Source of the DNA: Cytophagales bacterium
GTDB lineage: Bacteria; Bacteroidota; Bacteroidia; Cytophagales; Cyclobacteriaceae
Direction: 5' to 3'
NCBI GenBank assembly: GCA_003500135.1
Contig: DNTA01000308.1
Coordinates: forward strand, 1 to 41,894
DNA length: 41,894 nt
Shown here: piece after piece, positions 18,275 to 26,039 of the stretch
How the letters are laid out: the number at the start of each line of letters is the position of its first letter
Numbering within the stretch: position 1 is the stretch's first letter
Notes under the pieces: generated by a model
What the model saw: the letters and a program-made list of their open reading frames with translations, nothing else
The model's database searches: none
What the model was told of the DNA's origin: nothing
Position numbers and translations under genes: made by a program

Positions 18275-18850
18275 TTAATTTAAGTTTTTAATACATTGTT
18301 CAATAACTTCAGGGTAGTGCCTGTACTCCAGTTCATGGACCTTTTTTGCCACTTCGTCTGGTGAGTCTGAAGAATCAACCCTGCATTTTGCCTGAAATAT
18401 TACCTGGCCTTCATCATAACGTTCATTGACAAAATGTATGGTAATACCGCTTTCCCGTTCATTATTCTGAACTACAGCTTCGTGAACTTTCATGCCATAC
18501 ATGCCTTTTCCGCCGTATTTCGGAAGCAAAGCAGGATGTATATTTACAATTCTACCAGGATATTTTTTTACCAGGTCATCGGGAAACAACCACAGGAAAC
18601 CTGCAAGCACAATAAAGTCAATTTTATGCTGCTCCAGTAGTTCGGCAACTTTTCCTGTTTCGTAAAGTGATTTGCGATCAAATACGTGGCGGCCGATACC
18701 ATGTTTCCCGGCCCTTTCGAGCACATATGCCGATGGTTTATTAGACAAAACAAGGGCCACTTCTGCAATTGAACTGTTTTTGAAATACTTTATGATCTCT
18801 TCGGCATTGGTTCCGGATCCTGAAGCAAAAATGGCAATCCTTTTTTTCAA
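18275..18850 (-). CDS. purN: Phosphoribosylglycinamide formyltransferase 1
   Basis: PurN transfers the formyl group of 10-formyl-THF to GAR in purine synthesis. It has 191 residues, normal length. The phosphate-binding loop ASGSGTNAE (9-17) is present, and the catalytic N103 and H105 lie in NIHPALLPKYGGKGMYG. The Asp of HFVNERYDEGQVI is probably the third catalytic residue. It lies upstream of purH on the same strand with 81 bases between them and seven bases downstream of the UbiA-family gene. Confidence 0.94.
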   Translation of the reverse strand: MKKRIAIFASGSGTNAEEIIKYFKNSSIAEVALVLSNKPSAYVLERAGKHGIGRHVFDRKSLYETGKVAELLEQHKIDFIVLAGFLWLFPDDLVKKYPGRIVNIHPALLPKYGGKGMYGMKVHEAVVQNNERESGITIHFVNERYDEGQVIFQAKCRVDSSDSPDEVAKKVHELEYRHYPEVIEQCIKNLN

Positions 18851-18857
18851 AATAGAT

Positions 18858-19751
18858 TTAATTAAAAAACATCATACTGACGATACCGGCAAGCATCAAT
18901 AGCTTGCAGAAATTGCTCAAATTGTGAAAGTCACGCTTTTTGTCTGCACGGTAAAGTAAGTAAATAAAATATATAATTGGCAGAATGAGCAGCAGAAAAA
19001 AGGCATTCAAAATGGGGTTATTCAAAAATGACGCAAGGTAAAATAATGTGAAAATAAACCCGCCAGTAAGTCCAAACAGAATGATTTTGGTTTTGGGAAG
19101 CCCCAACCATATGGGAAGGGTTTTAGAGCCAAAATGAGCATCGCCTTTTATATCCTCCATATCTTTTATTACCTCCCTGATAAGGGAAATAGAAAAAGCA
19201 AAAATAGCATAAATGGTGATCAGGCGCTCATTATTCTGGTAGTATACCGCCACCACTATGAGCGCCAGTCCGGTTAGTGCTGCAATCACAAAATTTCCGA
19301 CAAATGGGAGCCTTTTGAGATGGTTAGAATACAACCACAACATAAATGCAGCAAATAGATTGATCAGGCCTACCCAGGGGTTGAGCCATGCGCCAATAAA
19401 AACCCCGGTGACATTGAGTAGCCAGTGGGTGAATAGGGCTTCTCGACGCTTCAGTACTTTTCCAACTACAACCTTATCGGGTTTATTGATATAATCGATT
19501 TTAATATCGTAATAATCGTTGATGATATACCCGGCAGCTGCAATAATAACGGTTGTGCTACTGAGCAGCAGCAAATCCAAAGAGAATAATTTATGGAACC
19601 AGACTTTCGGGTATCCGGCCAAAAATATGGCGGCAATATATTGGGTCAGCCCAATTATGAGCAGATTATGAAAGCGGGTCAGCTGTAAAAACCCAAAAAG
19701 AATACGTTTTCGTGGTCTTGGTTTTTTCAATGCTTCTGAATTGAACGACAA
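18858..19751 (-). CDS. UbiA-family prenyltransferase
   Basis: This 297-residue membrane protein has about eight to nine helices. It has both Mg-diphosphate-binding motifs of the superfamily: NDYYDIKID (78-86) and DMEDIKGD (197-204). Members attach a polyprenyl chain to an aromatic ring, haem or glycerol phosphate. The form in this phylum is often annotated as geranylgeranylglycerol-phosphate geranylgeranyltransferase, but the acceptor cannot be decided from sequence. Its neighbours (purN, DUF2520 gene) give no pathway hint. The spacing of seven bases to purN suggests cotranscription. Confidence 0.87.
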   Translation of the reverse strand: MSFNSEALKKPRPRKRILFGFLQLTRFHNLLIIGLTQYIAAIFLAGYPKVWFHKLFSLDLLLLSSTTVIIAAAGYIINDYYDIKIDYINKPDKVVVGKVLKRREALFTHWLLNVTGVFIGAWLNPWVGLINLFAAFMLWLYSNHLKRLPFVGNFVIAALTGLALIVVAVYYQNNERLITIYAIFAFSISLIREVIKDMEDIKGDAHFGSKTLPIWLGLPKTKIILFGLTGGFIFTLFYLASFLNNPILNAFFLLLILPIIYFIYLLYRADKKRDFHNLSNFCKLLMLAGIVSMMFFN

Positions 19752-19829
19752 AAATAAGCATTGGATAGCGATAAGTGGGTATTTGTATGTATTTGTTTTA
19801 AAAATCCGGGTATAATGGAAATACCATAT

Positions 19830-20621
19830 CTACATGTTCTGGCCGAAGTCTTCCCGTATTTTATCACTGAGCAACCTGTAAAGGGCTGCCATTTCTGGTT
19901 TTTCGTTCAGCATTTCCAAATGTTTAGCTATAGTATTGATGTCTCCTCTTCTGGCGGGGCCCGTTTGTGAGGCCGAAGGCCCGTTTTGTAGACTTTTCTG
20001 TATGGTTTCTACTATTAATGGGTGAAGCACATCAAAATCAAGGCCTTTTTCTTCAACCCACGATTCAGCTTTCGACATCAGATAGTTGGTAAAGTTGCAG
20101 GCGAAAACCGCCGCCAAATGGTACTGTGATCGGGTTTCTGAAGAAGCCACCTGCACTGACTTGCTGATGGCGGAGGCCAGTTTGAAAGCCATCATTTCTG
20201 CCTTGTCCGTACTGCCTTCAATCATAAATGGCACATCGTCGACCCTGACTTTTCTTGCCTTTGAAAAAGTCTGAAGCGGGTACAGCGCTCCAAAATCTTC
20301 AATTGCCGCATATTCGAGCGTTGAAATGGGTACTGAGCCGGAGGTATGGAGCAATAGCGCATTTTCGGGCAGCACCAACTCCCTGGTAACTTCAGGAATC
20401 GCATCATCAGATACCGTAAGAATAAAAATATCGGATTGACTTTCGGCAAAATCCAGGTTTCCAACAATTTTGGCGCCATATAATCTTTGCGACAAAGCCT
20501 CCGCATGAGATCTATTTCGGCTGTAAACTTCACCAACGGGAAACCCTGCATTATCGAGGGCCGGAGCCAGATGCCAGCCAACATTACCTGCGCCTATCCA
20601 TGATATCTTCGACTTAATCAC
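19830..20621 (-). CDS. Rossmann-like / DUF2520 dehydrogenase-type protein
   Basis: This 263-residue protein has an N-terminal NAD(P)-binding domain with the dinucleotide loop GAGNVGWHLA (11-20) and a helical C-terminal DUF2520 domain at about 130-255 (AAVFACNFTNYLMSKAE). The architecture is that of 6-phosphogluconate/ketopantoate-reductase-like dehydrogenases; the substrate is unknown. The start overlaps the end of the WG-repeat gene by eight bases, and the stop is 78 bases from the UbiA-family gene. Confidence 0.85.
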   Translation of the reverse strand: MIKSKISWIGAGNVGWHLAPALDNAGFPVGEVYSRNRSHAEALSQRLYGAKIVGNLDFAESQSDIFILTVSDDAIPEVTRELVLPENALLLHTSGSVPISTLEYAAIEDFGALYPLQTFSKARKVRVDDVPFMIEGSTDKAEMMAFKLASAISKSVQVASSETRSQYHLAAVFACNFTNYLMSKAESWVEEKGLDFDVLHPLIVETIQKSLQNGPSASQTGPARRGDINTIAKHLEMLNEKPEMAALYRLLSDKIREDFGQNM

Positions 20622-23241
20622 AATATATCAGATCGTATTCTTCATTAGAAAATACTTGTTTCCGCACTATAGTCCCCACTTTGTCGTAATATATGACAAC
20701 ATAAAATTCGGCCTCATCCACATATTTTTCAGCAAAGTAAAGGGGCTTTCGATAAGACCCCAAGTTTTTAATGATATTAAAAGTTGCCTTGATTACAGGG
20801 CCGCGAGTATTGTGATAAATGCCTTCGTTATTGCCAAATACCACCCGGTAAGCAATTCCTTCATTATCTTCGGCTATGGGCTGAAATTTTAGAATTGATC
20901 GTTCATCTATTTTCTTTTCCCCGATTTCGTAAAAATGTTTTTCGCCTTCCATTTGCACAATTGCGAGGCTGTCATTCCAGTGTTCAATATTGTCAAACTC
21001 GTAATCCAACACGGTCTTACCCTGATGGTCGATCAAGCCTCTTTTACCTTTTTTGGTGGCGATAAGCCATATTTCGTTGTACGGTCGCAGCATTTTTTCA
21101 TAATCAGGTGATATATTGATGCCCTTTTCGTGATTGATGAGACCGAACTTTCCCGATTTTAATACATTGACGTAACCGTTTCGCTCGTTACCAATTGCAT
21201 CGAAAACCGGTCTGGAAATCAGTGTTCCATCATAATAATAGAGTCCTTTTTTGCCTCTTGATCCTACGACAATATACTTTTCACCAAGTGGGCTAATCGC
21301 ATCATATTTACCTTCAATGATGAGCTTGCCCGCATCGTTGAATACATATTGTTGATCTTTGGCATCGGTAACGATTAGATATTCGACCTCCTCCTGCGTT
21401 ACCGAAGTCAAAATGCGAACATCTGCGGCATAGCTGACCTGAATTAAGGTGTCGTTGTCAAAATTGGCCCACAGGTTTTCATCTCGTCTCAGAAGAATAA
21501 ACTTTTCTCCCATCAGACGTACGGAATCATAATAAAATAAAAGTTTGCCGGGCCTGCTGGTATGAGTGAAGGCCCAAAGCCCTTGCTTTTTAACCGCCAG
21601 GATCTTGTTTTTTAATACCGCATCTTCTAATAGCTGATCGAATAATGGCGCGAAATCCTGATCGTATAATTCAAACCCCTCTTCTTTTCTGACGATCGTA
21701 TATTGATCCAAAGAGTAAATCATATGTTGACCTATATTGATCTTATATGATCCGTCAGAGGCCATTAGTCCTTCCTCATCCCCGCTAAATACAAGCAGGA
21801 GGTTTTCAGTGATCAACTCGGTATCATCGAGTATATAACGTAAGTTTAACTGATCAGATGTAGCCTGTTTGGCGATGTCGTTTAACGTTGCAACTGCGAT
21901 TTTTCCTTCTTTCTCAAAAATGATAAAGCGCCCTTTGCATATTACCTTATCCGCCTTGCCCTTCCATAAATTTCTGCCTAAAAAGCTATATATTCCGACA
22001 AAACCATCTCTTTTTCCAACAATAAAATGGTTGCTCAAAAGCTGTACGGTATCGAAAAGGTGATTTGTTATTCTTTTTCCGGACTTATGCCAGATTTCCA
22101 GACCGTTGGAACGCTGTACGGTAAATGTTCCATGACCCAAATTGGTCCATTGATCGTGCTCCAAAACCGGTACGATAGGATAAAACTGGCGATTTACTAC
22201 ACTCCGGTCTACCCAAAGCAGATCGCTTTCTACTCCTCCACAATAATATGGCTCACTAATCATACGGTATTTAGGTATTTCTGCCACACTTCCATCAGTG
22301 TTCAAAAAGCCATAAAATCCTTCCTCGAAAAATGGCAACCATATTTCCTTTTCCTTTTCATACACCAAACGAATGGAGTCTATTCCTTCTTCATTTTTCC
22401 ATTTTTCAAAAAACCCCCCCGTTTCCTCATTCAATTTATATTGATAATACAGTCGGGAAAGTGCCGTTCTTTTCCAATAGGAGTCAGGATATTTTTCCAT
22501 AAACCATTCGTAACCCTCCATCAAATTATCGGCGGTAGCAATTTCCAATATATTCCTTTCGGCATCTTTACGATAAGGTGAGTCGGGTTTCAGGTCCAAA
22601 AATCGTTGGTAGTCCTCCAATGACTCCCCCTGGGTCATTTGTAAAAAATAAAGTTTTTCATACCGGCTTTTTGCTTCTTCGTACTGCTGCGCATCCGGGT
22701 ATTGGTCCATAAATGATTTATAAGATTCATATGTGTCAGTCTCAGCAGCCTTTTCGAAAGCAAGCTGATTGCGAAGCGTTACAGCGCTATCGAGTAGTTG
22801 CGAGCCTTTGAAATGATCAATAAAATATTGGTAGGCATAAATGGAATCCGCTGCAATGGCCCTGGCAAACGCCCTTCTATTGATTTCGGCTTGCAGGTCC
22901 ATGATCTTAACACTATCAATACCAGCTTTTATTAGCTTTTGCTGCGCTTTTGTTTCTATAGCCGGCCATTGCTGTGCCGCATGACGGTTGAAAATGTTGG
23001 CGGAATCGAGGTGATACTTTGTGTATTCATCAGATACTAAAAGTAGGGCATAAACATAACGGGCGCCCGGATTGATACTGTCTTTTTCAAGTGACTTGTC
23101 CAAATGCTCTTCCAGTCGGTCAAATTTTTGCTTTTCCAATAATTTTAAAGCACGTTTGCCATCGGCAAAAGAGTGATGATTGCCAAAAAGTAAAAATTGA
23201 ACAAGGGGTAAAAATACCAGAAAAAAAGTACGTATATTCAT
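20614..23241 (-). CDS. Exported WG-repeat protein
   Basis: This 875-residue protein has an N-terminal signal peptide (FFLVFLPLVQFLLF, cut near residue 26). Residues 27-270 are helical repeats with a recurring pattern of a Tyr/Phe pair then Pro-Asp (YKSFMDQYPDA, YQRFLDLKPDS, YEWFMEKYPDS), spaced about 30-35 residues and resembling TPR/Sel1-type repeats. Residues 300-875 hold WG (beta-hairpin) repeats such as GFLNTDGSV, GLYYYDGTLI, GLINHEKG and GLIDHQGKTVLDYEFD. WG proteins are common in Bacteroidota and their functions are mostly unknown. An unusual AAGGAG sequence lies eight bases before the ATG, a rare Shine-Dalgarno match in this window. It is the first gene of the minus-strand run. Confidence 0.85.
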   Translation of the reverse strand: MNIRTFFLVFLPLVQFLLFGNHHSFADGKRALKLLEKQKFDRLEEHLDKSLEKDSINPGARYVYALLLVSDEYTKYHLDSANIFNRHAAQQWPAIETKAQQKLIKAGIDSVKIMDLQAEINRRAFARAIAADSIYAYQYFIDHFKGSQLLDSAVTLRNQLAFEKAAETDTYESYKSFMDQYPDAQQYEEAKSRYEKLYFLQMTQGESLEDYQRFLDLKPDSPYRKDAERNILEIATADNLMEGYEWFMEKYPDSYWKRTALSRLYYQYKLNEETGGFFEKWKNEEGIDSIRLVYEKEKEIWLPFFEEGFYGFLNTDGSVAEIPKYRMISEPYYCGGVESDLLWVDRSVVNRQFYPIVPVLEHDQWTNLGHGTFTVQRSNGLEIWHKSGKRITNHLFDTVQLLSNHFIVGKRDGFVGIYSFLGRNLWKGKADKVICKGRFIIFEKEGKIAVATLNDIAKQATSDQLNLRYILDDTELITENLLLVFSGDEEGLMASDGSYKINIGQHMIYSLDQYTIVRKEEGFELYDQDFAPLFDQLLEDAVLKNKILAVKKQGLWAFTHTSRPGKLLFYYDSVRLMGEKFILLRRDENLWANFDNDTLIQVSYAADVRILTSVTQEEVEYLIVTDAKDQQYVFNDAGKLIIEGKYDAISPLGEKYIVVGSRGKKGLYYYDGTLISRPVFDAIGNERNGYVNVLKSGKFGLINHEKGINISPDYEKMLRPYNEIWLIATKKGKRGLIDHQGKTVLDYEFDNIEHWNDSLAIVQMEGEKHFYEIGEKKIDERSILKFQPIAEDNEGIAYRVVFGNNEGIYHNTRGPVIKATFNIIKNLGSYRKPLYFAEKYVDEAEFYVVIYYDKVGTIVRKQVFSNEEYDLIYCD

Positions 23242-23491
23242 ATCAGCTCCTTTTTGGGAGAATATGTATCTTATAAAAAGTTAGGGCAATTTAATAGTCC
23301 GAAACGATATTTTTATTAAATTTGCAATCCTTTTTCAACCCATCTTAAAAATTGATTCATCGGATTATTTAGAATCATTTGGGGTTGGAATAGGGTTGCC
23401 CTTTTGACTTTCTGAAAGTCTTTTATCAAGTTTGAGCAATATTTATTACTGGGAAATGCCCGGGTGATACTTTGGGCGTTTTATAATAGTT
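23242..23491. other. 250-base gap with a possible small RNA unit
   Basis: No ORF of note is present. On the plus strand TAAATTTG at 23317-23324 fits a -7 box. About 80 bases later gacttt-ctg-aaagtc (23406-23420) forms a short hairpin followed by TTTT. This could be a short noncoding transcript, a leader of the tRNA-Pro gene, or chance. I do not recognise a known RNA family. Confidence 0.3.
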
Positions 23492-23565
23492 CGGGATGTG
23501 GCTCAGCCCGGTAGAGCATTCGCATGGGGTGCGAGGGGTCGCTGGTTCGAATCCAGTCATCCCGA
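23492..23565 (+). tRNA. tRNA-Pro (GGG)
   Basis: This is a 74-base cloverleaf. Acceptor cgggatg (23492-23498) pairs with catcccg (23558-23564), with discriminator A at 23565. The anticodon arm ttcgc-atggggt-gcgag gives anticodon GGG (Pro). The T arm gctgg-ttcgaat-ccagt closes with one G-U pair. No CCA is encoded. Confidence 0.95.
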
Positions 23566-23573
23566 CTAAACAT

Positions 23574-23607
23574 AAAAAGGTGACTCAAGTGGGTCACCTT
23601 TTTCTTT
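23574..23607. terminator. Bidirectional terminator, tRNA-Pro and GH140-like gene
   Basis: A perfect 11-bp stem, aaaaaggtgac (23574-23584) with gtcaccttttt (23593-23603), has an 8-base loop. T runs stand on both sides, so it can end both the tRNA (plus) and the convergent glycosidase gene (minus). Confidence 0.8.
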
Positions 23608-23627
23608 GCTTTTTTTCATTTTATGTT

Positions 23628-25055
23628 CTATTCGAATCTTTTTTCCATCGTATCAATTATCAGCAACCAGTCATTACCGGTACCAGATGAAGGTGGAGTG
23701 AATTGTTCAATTTGGGCATTAATAAAATGACCTGCGGAAGTGTAGGTTCCATTTCTTGGATTATACCAATAAGCCCAGGCCTTCTTCTCCGATAGTTTTT
23801 TCATTACCACATCCACCTTTTGACCTTTGGCAAGGTAAATCAACATCCAACTACTGTCATCGGATTTTGCCGACCTGATGTGGTTTTCGCCTTCCCAGTT
23901 CACGCCATAAACTATCGATTGGTCGGGTACAATCCCTGAAATGAGATAATGATTGAACAGCTGGCTTACATACCTGATGTGATTCGCCCCGGTATGCTGC
24001 AGGGAACCGCGCCAGTCATCTAAACAGGGGATCGCAATATTGCCTCCTTTTTTAAACATTTGCCACGCGGCATTATTGCCATAAGTATAGCCGCAAGCAC
24101 CTGATAAAAAGTTCCAATAGGCATGTGTTCGCATGTCGTAATCAGTAAAAAACCCCTTTTCAAAAAATGAACGATCTTTAATTATTCCTTCCTCATCGAG
24201 CGCCTCATCCGGCACTCGCTTTGGGGTTGAAAAATCGCAGTATTCCCAAAAAGCCACAGGAATTGATTCGTAGGCGGGCTCTCCGTCAACTACCGGTTTA
24301 ACAGGGCTTTTCAAATAGTCGGTTTTTACAAAATTATAAACCGGTGTGAAGTGTTTCTCATGCCCGCTTTGAAACATATTAAAATCCAGCCATTCTTCGT
24401 TGTGCAGCCAGTAAGAAGATGAATGCCCTCCCCTGGGGTGAAAGGTCATAAGGTGTTCACCACCATCACCTTTTTTTATGCCTTTGGCCATCGATCGCCA
24501 GGTGTCCAGCGCTTCATTATTGGCTATGGTCCGGTCGCCTCCCAGTATCCATACGATCCTATTTTCACGATAACGCCTACCTAAAAATCTACCGTACTTT
24601 TCCGCGTTTTTCGGGTTGAAAACGATGGGGCCCGCTGCCGGATGGTCAGAGTATAGCTTGTCTCCCCAGGTTGGTAGCAAACCCATGATTAAACCCAATT
24701 CGTTAGCCAGTGAAACGATATAATCCACATGTTTAAAATATGCTTCGTTGGGCTTGGTAGGATCCAGATCATGGAATGGAACATCGCCGTAGCTGTTGGG
24801 CGTTCTCAATCCATCGTTTTCGGCAAGTATGACTGCCTGGATAACCGTAAAACCCTGTTCTTTTCTGGTTTCAAGGTAATGCCTGGCTTCCTCGCGATCC
24901 AGCTTGTGAAACAATTCCCAGGCGGTATCGCCCAGCCAGACAAATGGTTTCCCATCTTCACTTACGAGGTATCTGTCATTTTCAGATACTGTCAGGTTTT
25001 GGGCATTTACAAAGGTGGAGGCCAGTAGAAATACTATTATTGACCGAATGAGCAT
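23628..25055 (-). CDS. GH140-like glycoside hydrolase (DUF4038), exported
   Basis: This 475-residue protein begins with a signal peptide (IIVFLLASTFVNAQN, cut near 19). A DUF4038 TIM barrel follows at about 25-360 with characteristic FVWLGDTAWELFHKL, GFTVIQAV, IVWILGGDRT and VDGEPAYE. A C-terminal beta domain lies at about 385-470 (the collagen-binding-like domain often paired with DUF4038). The characterised GH140 enzyme BT1012 is an apiosidase acting on rhamnogalacturonan II; the substrate here is not proven. I chose the ATG at 25055, directly before the signal peptide; the longer frame adds 37 non-homologous-looking residues. No SusC/D pair is adjacent. Confidence 0.87.
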   Translation of the reverse strand: MLIRSIIVFLLASTFVNAQNLTVSENDRYLVSEDGKPFVWLGDTAWELFHKLDREEARHYLETRKEQGFTVIQAVILAENDGLRTPNSYGDVPFHDLDPTKPNEAYFKHVDYIVSLANELGLIMGLLPTWGDKLYSDHPAAGPIVFNPKNAEKYGRFLGRRYRENRIVWILGGDRTIANNEALDTWRSMAKGIKKGDGGEHLMTFHPRGGHSSSYWLHNEEWLDFNMFQSGHEKHFTPVYNFVKTDYLKSPVKPVVDGEPAYESIPVAFWEYCDFSTPKRVPDEALDEEGIIKDRSFFEKGFFTDYDMRTHAYWNFLSGACGYTYGNNAAWQMFKKGGNIAIPCLDDWRGSLQHTGANHIRYVSQLFNHYLISGIVPDQSIVYGVNWEGENHIRSAKSDDSSWMLIYLAKGQKVDVVMKKLSEKKAWAYWYNPRNGTYTSAGHFINAQIEQFTPPSSGTGNDWLLIIDTMEKRFE

Positions 25056-25146
25056 AGCGCTTGATTTTTTGGGTAAAAATACCCAAAAGAAATCCCAAAC
25101 CATCCTGCACTGGCCGGAACTAATCGTTAAATAAATTACGATTTCA

Positions 25147-25443
25147 TTATTTATATGACGGATCAAAAATAATTTCTTTTATTGCCCCGGATACCCCATT
25201 GGGCTCCTGGACTATAAATCTCAGGGAATCACCGTATTGATAAGCATAACAATTATTACCTTTCCACTTTTGTACTTTATCAGGCACGCCCATACTTTCC
25301 AGAAGTTCGCTTTCCGTACTGCCGGACGTTACGCCATACAGGTTTTCTTTTGTTTCCTCCACATTGATTGAGTTGATTAATTCATCTTCTGGCTGGCAAG
25401 AAAAAAATAAAGAAGCACATAAAATTGTTATGATGTATTTCAT
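25147..25443 (-). CDS. Small lipoprotein, BamE/SmpA-like fold (tentative)
   Basis: This 98-residue protein has a lipobox (LFFSC, C16). The mature part contains GVTSGSTESELLESMGVPD, then a Trp-Lys spacer and aromatic beta strands (CYAYQYGDSLRFIVQ). The pattern of a short helix with Gly-x-Pro followed by a beta sheet resembles BamE/SmpA-like small lipoproteins, but the match is by eye only. It lies 91 bases upstream of the GH140-like gene on the same strand and is divergent from the hemerythrin gene. Confidence 0.72.
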   Translation of the reverse strand: MKYIITILCASLFFSCQPEDELINSINVEETKENLYGVTSGSTESELLESMGVPDKVQKWKGNNCYAYQYGDSLRFIVQEPNGVSGAIKEIIFDPSYK

Positions 25444-25503
25444 AGTTGTTCAGGTTGTATTTGATCTTAAAGACCCGAAAAAAGGAAAATTGGTTGCCAA
25501 AAG

Positions 25504-25533
25504 TTTGTTAAAAAATGTTAATAACTACCTTTA
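25504..25533 (+). promoter_or_regulatory. Bacteroidota-type promoter of the hemerythrin gene
   Basis: TTTG at 25504-25507, 18 bases, then TACCTTTA at 25526-25533. Only the last base of the -7 box differs from consensus. Transcription would start about 7-10 bases before the ATG at 25547, which supports that start over the longer frame that begins at 25364 inside the divergent lipoprotein gene. Confidence 0.55.
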
Positions 25534-25546
25534 CGGTGATCAAACA

Positions 25547-26038
25547 ATGGAATTTATGTCTTCACACCATCCACCGCAAAAGCGTCATCCGGCACTGATA
25601 CCTTTATCCAAAGACCATCACCAGGGCTTGTTGCTTTGTTGGAAAATCAGACAGGGCTTTGATAAAAACATTGAGGTTGATCGCATTTCGAAATATTTAG
25701 TTTACTTTTTCGATGTGCATCTCACGGCCCATTTTAAAGAAGAAGAAGAGGTACTCCTTACCAAACTCGACGATGATGATGCCTATAAGCAAGACACCTA
25801 TTACCAGCACGAAGAAATCAGATCACTGATTGATGAAATCCGGCAAAACCTGCAAGATGAAAAGTTAGTTCATCAATTTGAAAAAAAGCTGGAAGCGCAT
25901 ATTCGATTTGAAGAAAGAAAGCTCTTTCCATATCTACAGGGATTATTTGACGAAAAGACCCTGCAGGAAGTCGGCCATTTAATTGAAGGGAAAGAAGCAG
26001 CAGAGGACTGGCCGGATGTGTTTTGGGCCAGGAAATAA
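25547..26038 (+). CDS. Hemerythrin-domain protein
   Basis: This cytoplasmic four-helix bundle of 163 residues has the hemerythrin HHE ligand pattern: SKDHHQGLL (helix 1), VHLTAHFKEEEEVLL (helix 2), YYQHEEI (helix 3) and AHIRFEERKLFPYL (helix 4). These supply the His and Glu ligands of a non-haem di-iron site. Bacterial HHE proteins bind O2 or NO or protect iron-sulfur repair, and the role here is open. Two ATGs (25547 and 25556) are possible; both lie just after the promoter. It converges on the GAF/PAS sensor gene with one base between the stops. Confidence 0.88.
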   Translation: MEFMSSHHPPQKRHPALIPLSKDHHQGLLLCWKIRQGFDKNIEVDRISKYLVYFFDVHLTAHFKEEEEVLLTKLDDDDAYKQDTYYQHEEIRSLIDEIRQNLQDEKLVHQFEKKLEAHIRFEERKLFPYLQGLFDEKTLQEVGHLIEGKEAAEDWPDVFWARK

Positions 26039-26039
26039 G

